A stretch of 64,000 nucleotides of DNA from Blastocladiella emersonii ATCC 22665 (GCA_025594325.1 JANHCV010000015.1:868001-932000), one strand, 5' to 3'; counted from the first letter of the stretch, positions 54,433-63,984 are shown. Notes: generated by a model not told the origin, from the letters alone. Numbers and translations are program-made.

Positions 54433-54997
54433 TTAGTGGGCCTTGGCCTTGTCGTCCTTCTCGAGCTACGGTGCGAGGGATCGCGCGCGTCAGTGTCGCG
54501 CTCATGCGGCGAGGGCGGAAGCGGAAGCGTACCTCGGCCATGAACTTGGAGACAAAGTCGCCCTCGTCCTTGTCGAGGGTCTTGATCTGCTGGGCAACGG
54601 GGGCCTCGGCCTTGTTGCCGCCGGCGGTGGCGAGCTTGTACAGGCCGACCCAGGCGAGGAGCGAGCCGACGGCAAGCTAGACGGGGGCGAGCGCAGGGCG
54701 GGTGAGCCCAGATCGCGGCTCACAGGGACACGACGCGCGCGTGCGGGCCTGCCTGGCCACTGCTGCCGCCGCTCATGGGCGCGGGTCGACGCGTGGAGCG
54801 AGAGGTTCCCCGCCGTCAAGTCGATTCATGGTGCAACGTCTCCGGATGGACGCGCGGGCGGGCGGGCGGCAGCAGCAGCAGCAGCAGCATGGCGGCAGGC
54901 GGGCAGCGCGGGTCGTCGAAGCGGGCGGCCGACGACATACGTAACGGCTGGGCACCTTGGCGCCGCCAACAATGTAAGTCTGAGGACCGCCGGCCAT
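54433..54997 (-). CDS. ATP19: ATP synthase subunit k (Atp19)
   Basis: Three small exons, 54997-54941, 54676-54533 and 54465-54433, give 77 residues, close to the 68 of yeast Atp19. The order is GGAKVPSRYLAVGSLLAWVG, a single membrane helix, then a charged matrix tail ending KDEGDFVSKFMAELEKDDK. This matches the yeast pattern of PPHQLAIGTL followed by KDEEKFIENYL. Subunit k lies in the membrane sector of mitochondrial F1Fo and helps dimerisation. The introns (264 and 67 nt) are large relative to the coding sequence. Confidence 0.85.
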
Positions 54998-55390
54998 GGT
55001 GAGGAAGAGGTTTCGGGGAGTGGGCGGAGACGCGGGTGGGGAGCTCGTCGGCGTGCGCTGTGCAGTGGGTGCCGTCGCCGTCGACGTTGCGGCGCGCGGG
55101 CAGCGGGAGCGGAGCGGCGATCAATACGGCATTCGGGCGCATCGGCTGAGGTCACGCGGCGTATCCGGATGGCGGCGGCATCGCGATGAGGCGCATGGAC
55201 GCGATGGGCGCGTGACCGCGTGACCGCGGACCGACGCGACCAGGTGGAGCGGCGAGCGATCGTCCCGTCGCGTTTCCGTCGCCGCCCTATCGCTCTCGCT
55301 CCCCGCTCTCCTGCAACTCAACTCAGAGGCACCCGCGCCACCACGCAACGCTACGCTAGACGCATCAGCACCACGCAATACACACACACC
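54998..55390. promoter_or_regulatory. Divergent promoter between ATP19 and adenylate kinase genes
   Basis: No gene in about 390 bp. Contains repeated GTGACCGCG strings and GACGCGA half-sites around 55198-55240. Both flanking genes serve adenine-nucleotide metabolism, so shared control is possible but unproven. Confidence 0.35.
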
Positions 55391-56134
55391 ATGGCCCAGC
55401 GCGCACTCCGCCTCGTTATCATGGGCGCTCCCGTACGGCGGCTCGTCCGCGCCCGCACGGCCGCCGACCGCGTCCTGACCTCCCCGCCGCCACGATCCGC
55501 GTAGGGCGCCGGCAAGGGCACGCAGTGCACATGGCTGCTGCGCGACTTCCCGTCGATCGCGCAGGTGTCGACGGGCGCGGCGCTGCGCGCGCACATGCGC
55601 AACGGGACCGACGTCGGGCGGCGCGCCGCGGCGCTGGTGCAGGCCGGCCAGCTGGTCGGCGACGACGTGGTCAACGACATTATCCGGTGCGAGGTGGCCG
55701 AGGCCGACCGCGCCAACCGCCACCTGCTGCTCGACGGGTTCCCACGCACCGTGGCCCAGGCGCGCGCGCTCGACGACATGACGCGCGTCGCCGCCGTCGT
55801 CAACCTCGACGTGCCAAGTTCGGTCATCATGGACCGCATCCTCAACCGCTGGGTCCACGCGCCCTCGGGCCGCACCTACCACTCGACCTACTCACCGCCC
55901 AAGGTTGCGGGGATGGACGACGTGACGGGCGAACCGCTCGTCCAGCGGTCAGACGACACGCGCGAGGTGGTCGAGGCCCGCCTCAAGGCCTACGACGCGG
56001 CCACCCGCCCGCTCATCGACCACTACCGCGCCCAGGGCAAGCTGCACTCGTTCCACGGCAATACGTCGCACGAGATCTACCCCGCCCTCAAGTCGCTCAT
56101 CGCCGACCTACTCGCCGGCAAGGTCAAGCACTGA
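55391..56134 (+). CDS. Adenylate kinase, AK3/GTP:AMP type
   Basis: Exons 55391-55432 and 55505-56134 give 223 residues. The 72-nt intron falls inside the P-loop (MGAP joined to GAGKGTQC). Other motifs are STGAALRAH (AMP binding), LLDGFPRTVAQARAL, and the LID region RWVHAPSGRTYHSTYSPPKV..DDVTGEPLVQRSDD, which lacks zinc-binding cysteines. The LID and TGEPLVQR pattern is that of the long, often mitochondrial, GTP:AMP phosphotransferase group. No clear mitochondrial presequence is seen beyond MAQRALRLV. Confidence 0.9.
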
Positions 56135-56199
56135 AACCTCCCTCCCCCACACTCCCTCCTCCTGTACAGTAAATATACATTTTGATCCCCTCCCGCCAC

Positions 56200-56842
56200 T
56201 CAAACCAGAGCCGCCAGCTTCGCGGGCACCGGCACCGCGTCCCCTCCCCCATGCGCGCGCGCAAACTTGACCACGGCCGCCGCCGCTGCGCGGAACGCGG
56301 CCATCTGGTCCTCGGTCGGCGCCACGCCCTCGTTCTCGGCGTACGCGCACCCGCCCGGCACGTGGTTCATCCAGGTGCCCGTCATGCTCGCCGCGTCGAT
56401 CCCGCTGCGCGCCTCCGCGCTCACCTCGCGCGCCGCGAACACGCCGCCGTGCCACGCCAGGGCCGCGTCGGCGCTGCCCGCGTCCAGGACCACCGACAGC
56501 GCCAGGTCCGTTGCGTACACGTCGTCGGCGCCCGCCGGGTCCTCGACGGGGAGCCCCGCGAGCTGCCCCGCCACGGCAGCGAACAGCGCCGAGGCCGCGG
56601 AAGCAGGAATGTCGGCGCGGTCGCACACGGCGACGTGCGGCTCGTGCCGCGACCCGCCGGGCGTCTCCACGTGCAGCGTCGCGGGCGACGACGCGTCGGA
56701 CTGCACCACGGCGATGCGAAGGCGGTGCGGCGCCGGCATGAAGCCTACGCGTGTGCGGAGGGTGAGTGGGCGGGCAGGACGAGAGCCCCGAGGACAGCGT
56801 ACCGCCGCGCGCGCCGTCGATGAACTGAATGTAGCGTGGCAT
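56200..56842 (-). CDS. Unrecognised 194-residue protein
   Basis: Exons 56842-56803 and 56744-56200 (58-nt intron, GTACGC..GCGTAG) join in frame. The N terminus is MPRYIQFIDGARGGFM. The body is Ala/Val-rich with predicted alternating strands and helices (HRLRIAVVQSDA; DDVYATDLALSVVLDAGSAD; SMTGTWMNHVPGGCAYAENE). No signal peptide or membrane helix is visible, and I recognise no family. Good codon structure and a clean intron support it as a real gene. Its 3' end faces the adenylate kinase gene 65 bp away. Confidence 0.65.
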
Positions 56843-57017
56843 GACGATTCTGATAATAGAGCGCTGCTCAAGAGCGATGATTCATGGAGAGCTGGGTTGG
56901 GTTGGGGGAGCGAGAGCCGATGGCCTGGCTGATGGCGCGGATTCCTCGCGACTTGGCCGCCGCGGCGCGTTCGTCTGCCGCACGGCCTTCGCTCGCTCTC
57001 CACTCGCCGCGGCGTCC

Positions 57018-57032
57018 ATGTCACTGCCATGA
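57018..57032 (+). promoter_or_regulatory. Stop-start uORF of the Nudix gene
   Basis: ATG TCA CTG CCA TGA, with the TGA overlapping the Nudix ATG at 57029. Confidence 0.45.
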
Positions 57033-57903
57033 ATCACAACGACGACGCTGCGGCCGTCTTTGAGCGTCTCGCTTCAACGCCCCCAGTGCGCGATGCGCAC
57101 CCGTACCCGAACAAGGCGGCCGTCCTCGCTGGGCTCGTCGACTGCACCGACGCCGGCCTCTGCTTCCTGCTGACGTTCCGGTCGGCCAAGCTGCGCGACC
57201 ACGGTGCGCACCAGCCCGCTTGTCGCCCGCTCATGTCGCCATGAGCCTCAACCACCCGCGGCGCGCCCTGTAGCCGGCGAGATCTCGTTCCCGGGCGGAA
57301 AGTGGGACCCGACCGACGCGACCGTCGAGTCGACGGCGTTCCGCGAGGCGCACGAGGAGGTCGGCCTCGCGGCGGGCGACCTCGAGTACGTGACGACGCT
57401 CGAGCCGCAGATCTCGCGCGTGCACTCGCTCGTGTACCCGGTCGTCGCGCGGCTGTTCCCAACCGAACGGCTCACGGCCGAGGCCGTCGTCCAGCGGCTC
57501 AAGCTCAACCGCGGCGAGGTGGCGGCGGCGTTCCTCGTCCCGCTTCGCCCGTTCTTCGAGGGCGGGCGAGGGCACGCGTGGTCCGACCTGCAGTACTTTG
57601 GCCGCGAGTGGCGGTTCCACCGGTTCCGCGTACCGTGCTTCGGCGTCGAGGCGCACTCGGCGGTCGTGGTGTGGGGACTCTCGGCCGTGTTTGCCATGAC
57701 TCTGGTACGCTCGCTGCCAAAGCCTCGGCGGCGGGTACGCGGAACTCACACTCGCACGACACGCGTGGTAGGCAGCAGCCGCGTACGGATCACCACCACA
57801 GTACTCGCTGCACAGCCGCCCGGAAGACGAGGGCAGCAACGGGCTGGTCACCCGGTGGCGCGCAAGGCACGGGTACGCGGTGGCGGCAGTGCCAAGGCTG
57901 TGA
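57029..57903 (+). CDS. CoA-type Nudix diphosphatase (NUDT7/8, Pcd1 family)
   Basis: Exons 57029-57203, 57274-57704 and 57772-57903 give 245 residues. The subfamily signature and Nudix box are fused as SFPGGKWDPTDATVESTAFR followed by EAHEEVGL, with catalytic glutamates at the REAHEE core. Enzymes of this group split CoA and CoA esters into 3',5'-ADP and phosphopantetheine, in peroxisomes or mitochondria. RFRVPCFGVEAHSAVVVWGL is also typical. The third exon is my model: it is in phase, has a TGGTAG acceptor, and ends in VAAVPRL, a possible weak peroxisomal targeting tripeptide. It ends only 30 bp from the convergent Maf gene. Confidence 0.87.
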
Positions 57904-57933
57904 GAGACAAGAATGGGGCAATGTACTCGAGTT

Positions 57934-58742
57934 CTACGACTGCTGCTCGGCCTGCTTGCGCAACTCGCGGAACAGGCGGTACACGGGGAGGCCGACCACA
58001 TTGTAGTAGCAGCCTGAGATCTTCTCGACGAGGGGCGACGCGAGCGACTGGTACCCGTACCCGCCGGCCTTATCCCTACACGGTCAGCTGGTGAGACTTG
58101 CCGGTCGTTCCTCGCAATCGAATGAGCGTACATGGGATCGCCCGTCGCGACGTAGGCGGCAATCTCGGCGTCCGTGACGGCAGCGCCAAACGTGACCGTG
58201 GTCGACTCGGTGAAGGTGACGACGCGCGGCTCGCGGCCGGCCCCGTCGTAATAGACGAGACACATGCCCGTCACGACCTCGTGGTCGCGCGCGTCGCGCA
58301 GTCGCGTCAGGATGGCCACGGCGTGCGCCTCGTCGTTGGGCTTCTCGAGAATGTCGCGGCCGTGCGCGACGACCGTGTCGGCTACACACGTTTGGGGTCA
58401 GTTGTGGGGTCGCTTCCGCATCGCACTAGCTAGGCGAACCTCCAATGATCAGGTCAACGGTGCGCTACACATCTCGCCCAGGTCAGTCGTCTCTGGGGCG
58501 GCCAAAGTGCGAGCGCCGCGTACCCCTCGAGCGAGCAGCGTGCGGTACACCTCGAGCGCCTTCTCCTTGGCGTTGGTGACGACGTAGTCGGCGGCCGTAG
58601 CAAAGTGCGCGTGGTCGAGGTCCTCGGCGAACGTGGAGCCGACCACGTCGAACTCGAGGCCGAGCGTGCGCAGGATCTCGACGCGGCGCGGCGACTTGGA
58701 CGCCAGGACGACCGACTTGCCCTCGAGTAGGTTATGATTCAT
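57934..58742 (-). CDS. Maf/ASMTL-type nucleotide pyrophosphatase
   Basis: Exons 58742-58524, 58464-58440, 58381-58132 and 58075-57934 give 211 residues. Maf proteins hydrolyse non-canonical or excess nucleoside triphosphates. Motifs are [14 protein letters not shown], the metal-binding [37 protein letters not shown], and [19 protein letters not shown]. The second exon is only 25 nt. It encodes RTVDLIIG plus the first base of the next Ala, and without it the conserved IGADTVV strand would be lost. Joining all four exons keeps one frame. The ATG at 58742 is used, since the frame just upstream lacks ATG. Confidence 0.87.
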
Positions 58743-59191
58743 GGTTGGGTGGTTGCGTTGCACCGAGTCGGGCGGGGCCGATCATGATAGCGGCGCGTCA
58801 CGGCGCGGTGGCAGGCGACGCAGCGCCCACGGCGGCGACGGGGCGTTCCCCAAGCACGTGGCGTGCGGCCATCGTATTGGAACTTTGGCGCGCGTCGTCG
58901 TCAGTATCGGCGGCCATCAACGGTCCATCACGCGTTGCGCCACTGCGGCCCTGGCCCGCTATCGGCACCATCGCCACTGTGGATCGGCGCCCGCCCGTGT
59001 TCCGGAAACGGCTTCCGCCGCCCGCACGCGCTCCGCTGCCGAAGTCTCCTGTCGCTGCCAAGAGACGCGTCGTCGGTAACTTATCGATTGCAGATGGCAC
59101 ACGCGCCGGTCAGAGATGGGCGCCAGGGTCTTAAAGCTGCGTCGCCCCCGTCGCCGTGTCGCTCGCAACCCAAGATCATCCAACAGTGACC
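58743..59191. promoter_or_regulatory. Divergent promoter between the Maf and homeodomain genes
   Basis: A 449-bp gap, no gene. Contains GACGCGTC at 59064-59071 and GCGTTGCGCCAC at 58932-58943. Confidence 0.45.
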
Positions 59192-60548
59192 ATGTCCGCC
59201 GCAAACGCTACCGCCGCCATCTTCGCCGCCCCCGTGGCCGAGCACGACCCCGCGGTCCCTGTCCTCGCCCGCCGCCGCCGCCGCCCGACCACGCCGGCCG
59301 AGCGCGAACAGCTCGAGGCCTTCTACGCGACCAACCCGCGGCCCAGCGCGTCCGAGCGCGCGGGCATCGCCGCCGCCCTCGACTGGCCCGAGAAGAACGT
59401 GATGGTGTGGTTCCAGGTGCGTTCCATTTGCGGGTGCAGATCACGCGGGGCCATCACTGACGCGTCGACCATCCGTCTCGCGCGTCTCGCAGAACCGGCG
59501 GCAAAAGGACAAGGCCGGAATTAGCGGCCACGCGTCGCGCGCCGCCTCCCACGTCTCCTCCGCGTCCGCGGCCACGGCCACGCCGGCCACGCCGGCCCCG
59601 CACGTCGTGCCCCCGCCCCCGCGCAGCGCGATCGCGGCGCTCCCGTTCCCGCCGGCCCGCGCGCGCGCCACGACTCCGCCCGCCGCTGCGCGCCCCGATC
59701 GCCCCGCTTCGCGTGCATCGACCCCATCGGCATCTGCCTCCCCGATCAACCTGGCCGCTGCCGCCCTCCCGCCGAGTCCCGCACCCTCAACCCGCACCGC
59801 CAACTCGCGCACCGACTCGTGCAGTCCGCGCCGCCCAACCGTCGCCACCGTCAACCTCATCCTCCCCCCGTCGCCGTGCAGTACCCGCCCCGCGACCTCC
59901 CCGATGCCCGTCTCGCCCATGACCTTTGCCGCACCGTGGTCCAGCCCCGACTACGGGTACTACCCGACGGCCTACCAGTACCACCCGCACTCGAGCGTAA
60001 GCCACGCCAAGCACCCGTCGCCGCCGGTCCACGCCGTGGCCACCTCGACGTTCCTCGACGACTCGCTCCCCGCCAACCCGCACCAGTACGAGTGGGTCTA
60101 CCCCGGTTCCTCGGACCCGACCCCGTCTCCCGCCGCGTCTTCCCTGCGGCGCGCGGTCCCGGCCATGCCGCCCACAGCGTCGCGGTCGCGCCCAAGCGCC
60201 GCGCGTGGCCGGTGGCCGCTGCCGAGCCCCGCCGGCGCCTTCAACTCGGCCGGCGGTACCTACTGGCCCGCGCTGCCGCGCCTGGTCCCGACGTGCCTGC
60301 CGTCGCCGCCCGCCGAGAGCACCAAGGACCGCGCGGGATCCGCCGACTCGGCGTGCCATGCGTCGACCCCGGCGCCCGCAGTCCCCGTTATCGCGGCCGC
60401 CAGCAAGTCGCCCGTGTCCCCGCTCGACGCGCTGACGGCCGTGTGCGTGCACGAGCGCGAGCGCGTCATGTCGCTGGGATCCCGATCCGCGAGCTCGCGC
60501 CGCGCGGACTCGCACGCGGCTGCGGTGAGTGCGCGGCGGCCGTACTAG
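59192..60548 (+). CDS. Homeodomain transcription factor
   Basis: Exons 59192-59416 and 59493-60548 (76-nt intron) give 426 residues. The homeodomain lies at about residues 26-82. It begins RRRRRPTTPAEREQLEAFY, continues RPSASERAGIAAALDWPEKN, and the recognition helix VMVWFQ joins NRRQKDK across the intron, with the invariant W-F-x-N-R. There is no TALE three-residue loop insertion, so it is of the typical class. The rest is disordered, Pro/Ser/Ala-rich, with aromatic-rich stretches (YGYYPTAYQYHPHSS) that may act in activation. Targets are unknown. Confidence 0.88.
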
Positions 60549-60595
60549 TTTGAGGAGAACCATTGATATCAATACAAATCTTTTTAAATTGGTCG

Positions 60596-61942
60596 TCAAA
60601 AGTTCCACGGGTGGTCATCGACCTCGGCCGACGACGCCGCGATTGAGGACATAACCGCCGACCCCGCCACCATATCCGCCCCGCCGACATCGGGGAACAC
60701 GAGGGACATGCGCCGCGGCGACCCGCCGACCGCGTGCCACTGAATCGCGCACATGAGCTCGACGGGCATCGCAACGCGTCCGCCCGCATCCACCAGCCGC
60801 CGCCACGCCGCGTACACCGCCGCCGCCGCCTTGCCGCCGTCCTCGACGACGCGCGCGAGCGCCGCGATCCGGACACACTCGCGCACGTCGAGCAGGGCCA
60901 TCCTGCGCTTGCCCGCCCACCGGACCACGCGGAACGTGACGCCGGGGCACCCCGCGACGCTGAGCCGGGCGACCCGCGGACACCCGGCCAGCAGCGTCCG
61001 CAGGCCCGCGTCCGTGACCCACGACCCCGCGACGCTGACCGTGTGCAGCGCCGGGCACCCGGCCGCGAGCGCTGCGAGACTCGCGTCCGTCAGCGCCGCG
61101 TCCGACCCAGATGCCGCCGACGAATGGTGCCGCCCGCCGTCAAACACGCGGAGCCGCGGACACCCGCGCGCAACGGCGGCGATCCCCGTGTCGCTGATCG
61201 CGTAGCACGCGCGAACGTCGAGCACGCGGAGCTGCGGGCACGCTGCTGCGGCGAGCGCCAGGTCGCGGTCGCTGATCCGCGGGTTGCCCGGGAGCCGGAG
61301 CGACGTCAGGTGCGTCGTCGACTGCGAGAACAGCTCACCGAACAGGGACGGCGAGAGCGAGCTGCACAGCGACACTTCGACCGACCGCGCGTGCCGCCGG
61401 AACCCCGTCAGGCCCGTGCGCGGGTACAGCGCGGCAATCGACGCGGCGCCAAACTCACCGTCGTCGTCGGGCGGCGTGTACCGCGGGAATACGAGCGAGC
61501 GTACGGTCACGGGCCGGTCCGTGTACCGCGCCGGATCTAGGTGCGCGAGCGCGTGGGCGAGGGTGGCGAGCTCGGCCGGGGTCCGCGCGACGACCCGCTC
61601 GTACAGCAGCGGGATCGCGGCGGCGTGCCAGTCGCGCGACACACAGGCGCATGCGAGGAGTGATGAGGGGGACAGAGTCAAGAAAGAGAGGATGGCGGAC
61701 AAGAGCTCGGCGACATCGAGGGTTCGCGACGGGACACAGCGGGGCGGTGGCGGCGGCAAGTCGTCATGCCACACGTCTTCATCCGCCTCCTCGTCGCTCG
61801 AGTCCCAGATGCTGTCGAGGTTGTCTCCGAGGTCCTCGTGGAGGGAAAGGTCCTCGGAGCGCGGACTAGCAGGACCGCGAGGGCCCGGTGGTCTGAGAAA
61901 TTCGTCCTCGAGATGGGCAATGGGCTTCATTCGCAACATCAT
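60596..61942 (-). CDS. F-box/LRR protein, FBXL/AMN1 type
   Basis: Single exon from ATG 61942, 448 residues. An acidic N terminus (SIWDSSDEEADEDVW) precedes an F-box (LDVAELLSAILSFLTLSPSS..CVSRDWHAAAIPLLYERVV). Cysteine-type LRRs follow: CPQLRVLDVRACYAISDTGI, CPRLRVFDGG, LAAGCPALHTVSVAGSW, and CPRVARLSVAGCPGVT. This is the common SCF ubiquitin-ligase adaptor architecture and differs from the other LRR genes in the window, which have the 'LPPSL' repeat type. The substrate is unknown. The Met at 61939 is an alternative start. Confidence 0.82.
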   Translation of the reverse strand: MMLRMKPIAHLEDEFLRPPGPRGPASPRSEDLSLHEDLGDNLDSIWDSSDEEADEDVWHDDLPPPPPRCVPSRTLDVAELLSAILSFLTLSPSSLLACACVSRDWHAAAIPLLYERVVARTPAELATLAHALAHLDPARYTDRPVTVRSLVFPRYTPPDDDGEFGAASIAALYPRTGLTGFRRHARSVEVSLCSSLSPSLFGELFSQSTTHLTSLRLPGNPRISDRDLALAAAACPQLRVLDVRACYAISDTGIAAVARGCPRLRVFDGGRHHSSAASGSDAALTDASLAALAAGCPALHTVSVAGSWVTDAGLRTLLAGCPRVARLSVAGCPGVTFRVVRWAGKRRMALLDVRECVRIAALARVVEDGGKAAAAVYAAWRRLVDAGGRVAMPVELMCAIQWHAVGGSPRRMSLVFPDVGGADMVAGSAVMSSIAASSAEVDDHPWNF

Positions 61943-61959
61943 TTTGCATAGGGTTGCAT
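61939..61959 (-). promoter_or_regulatory. Stop-start uORF of the F-box/LRR gene
   Basis: Minus-strand ATG at 61959 opens six codons and ends in TGA 61941-61939. The TGA overlaps the main ATG at 61942. Confidence 0.45.
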
Positions 61960-62219
61960 TGGAGGAGAGCTCGGGGCAGCGAAGGAGGGCAGGCGGCGGT
62001 GGGAACGCTGGCAAGCCTTATGCGACGCGCCTGAAACTATCGCGCGATCGCATCACGTGATATCAGAACGCGTCTCGCGCCACTACGCCGAGCCCAGAGT
62101 GCGACCTCGCAACACCCCCACGGCACACGCGACGAGTAGGACAGAAGGGATATATTCAAATGGAACACAGCGGGCCAACACGCCGCGTCCGCCGTGCTCG
62201 ACCCACGATTGCGCCGGTA

Positions 62220-63539
62220 CTACTCGGGCTGCTGCGCAAAGTTCTTCTGACTCGGCGACGTGACCATGGCGCTGGACTTGATGGGCGATGCGGACGAGTT
62301 GCTCCCGTTCTCGGACTGCCCGCCCTTGCCCGAGACGACCGAGGCGCGGTGGTTCTGGGTGGTCGAGCGGCCGGCCGTCGAGTAGTTGGACTGCCCGCCT
62401 TGTTGGGTAGTATCACGCTGCGCTTGGACCCGGATCGAAACGAGGTAGTTGGACGCCAGCAAAGCGTTAATTGACATCCAAACCAGCATGATTGTGAAGT
62501 ACACGCTCTTATAATCGCTCCACTCCAAGTACAGCGAGTCCAAGTGGATGTAGCAAACCCATACGCAGAGCAAGACCGTCGAAATAGTGGTTGCGCGGAA
62601 CAAGCGGGCAACCTTGGACATGGTGAGGAAGGTCGAGTTCGAGAGCATGATGGCCACGTTCATGATCAAGCAGATCCCGAAGCTGACTATGGTGAGAATG
62701 GTGAGCGGCACGACGTCGCGCTCGTCGAGCGCACAGAATCCTTTGGCATTGGTGAATGCCGACATGATGGTGAGGTACCTACACGTTCCGGGAAAAGAGA
62801 AAGTAAGTGACTTGGCCCGTGACGGTCTCGAGAGTTCCGAGAGTCGGTGAGCCGGCCCGTAACTGTCTCGAGGGTCCCGTGAGTCAGCGAGCCGGCCCGC
62901 CGCGGTCCACTCGACGGAAACGTACTGGATAATGTTGGCCACGTTGATGAGCTGCGTGATGCCGTGAAGCAGGTACCGCCAGCGCATCTTGGCCGTGTGC
63001 GACTCGGCCTTAATGGCCAAGTTGATGAACATTTCGGTCTGGAAGAAGATGTTGGCGCTGAAGATTCCGAAAAGCGAGATCGTGGAGCGCAGCAGGATCC
63101 AGAAGTAGCACGCCGAGGGAGAAGACGACTCGAGGCGGATCGACGAGAGAAGTCGGAGCGCGACCAGGACCGTGACAAGGATGCTGAGCTTGCCGAGCCG
63201 CGACTTGAGATACGTGTGCCGGTTCAGCACCATCCACACAAAGTACGCGCATGTCGCGCCGAGTAGGAACCCGTGGAAGACATCGGTGATGTCTACACAA
63301 ACGCACGCAGGACATGTGTGAGTGTGCATGAGTCGAGATTCACGCGGTGCAGTACGCGGAGTCGAGGTCCGCACGGTTCGGGTGCGGGCGAGTGCGCGCG
63401 AGCCGCGATCCGTGGGGTGCGGAACCGGGCGAGTACTCGCGAGTCGTGATTCGCGCGGTGTGGATCCGAGCGAGTGCGCGCAAGTCGAGATCCGCGCGGT
63501 GTAGATTCGGGCGGGCGCACCTTGCGTGACTCGCGGCAT
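62220..63539 (-). CDS. Seven-helix membrane protein, unknown function
   Basis: Exons 63539-63521, 63292-62926 and 62778-62220 give 314 residues. Exon 1 encodes only MPRVTQ. About seven hydrophobic segments follow, among them FHGFLLGATCAYFVWMVL, LSILVTVLVALRLLSSI, VVPLTILTIVSFGICLIMNV, TISTVLLCVWVCYIHL and SVYFTIMLVWMSINALLASN. The C-terminal 70 residues are polar, Ser/Gln/Asn-rich and cytosol-like. The layout fits a receptor-like protein, but no GPCR class motif is recognised. Both introns are long and filled with short repeats (228 and 147 nt). Confidence 0.7.
   Translation of the reverse strand: MPRVTQGAPARIYTARISTCAHSLGSTPRESRLASTRPVPHPTDRGSRALARTRTVRTSTPRTAPRESRLMHTHTCPACVCVDITDVFHGFLLGATCAYFVWMVLNRHTYLKSRLGKLSILVTVLVALRLLSSIRLESSSPSACYFWILLRSTISLFGIFSANIFFQTEMFINLAIKAESHTAKMRWRYLLHGITQLINVANIIQYVSVEWTAAGRLADSRDPRDSYGPAHRLSELSRPSRAKSLTFSFPGTCRYLTIMSAFTNAKGFCALDERDVVPLTILTIVSFGICLIMNVAIMLSNSTFLTMSKVARLFRATTISTVLLCVWVCYIHLDSLYLEWSDYKSVYFTIMLVWMSINALLASNYLVSIRVQAQRDTTQQGGQSNYSTAGRSTTQNHRASVVSGKGGQSENGSNSSASPIKSSAMVTSPSQKNFAQQPE
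62818..62902. repeat. Direct repeat in the second intron of the seven-helix gene
   Basis: Two units of about 40 bp, each of the form GGCCCGTnACnGTCTCGAG..GAGTC..GAGCC. The unit content (GAGTCnG strings) resembles the minisatellite in intron 1 of the same gene. Confidence 0.6.
63325..63515. repeat. Minisatellite in the first intron of the seven-helix gene
   Basis: Four to five imperfect units of about 38-40 bp, each with GAGTCGAGATCCGCGCGGTG-like and CGGGCGAGTGCGCGC-like halves. Spacing is regular; the units differ at scattered bases. Confidence 0.75.
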
Positions 63540-63984
63540 GGTCGATGATGTTGCGGTAGTCTGTTGCGGTAGTCTATTCGAGGTCGTTGCGTAGAGTTTC
63601 GTGTGCCAATGGGCGGGTGATGCTTCGTTTCAGATCGAGGAGCGAACGAGCGGGAGCGGGGGCCAGGTGAAGGTGCCACAAGGTGGTTGCGTGCTGCGTG
63701 CTGCGTGCTGCGTGCTGGGTCTCCCGCCCTCGGACAATTCACCGAGTGCCTTTGTGGTTTCGTTTCATGGAGTACTGCCTGAACTTGGCCGGATCCAGCG
63801 AGGCCGGGGCGTGAACGGCAGTCGGAATGTACCGCGACGCGTCGCCGTCTCCCAGGCTGTCTCCCGCCCGCCACGAGCGGACGCGTCTTGGCGGCCGGCA
63901 TCGAAAAATGTCTCTCAAGCACGTGTCTCTATATTGGCCTCCAAATGTGGCACTTTTGGGTTCCATACTCCTCGATCACAAAAC
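63540..63984. promoter_or_regulatory. Divergent promoter at the right edge
   Basis: No supported gene. Contains GACGCGTC at 63836-63843 and 63880-63887, a GTGCTGCGTGCTGC microrepeat near 63695, and TATATTGG at 63932-63939 (TATA-like, with an inverted CCAAT) about 50 bp before an ATG. Confidence 0.45.
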
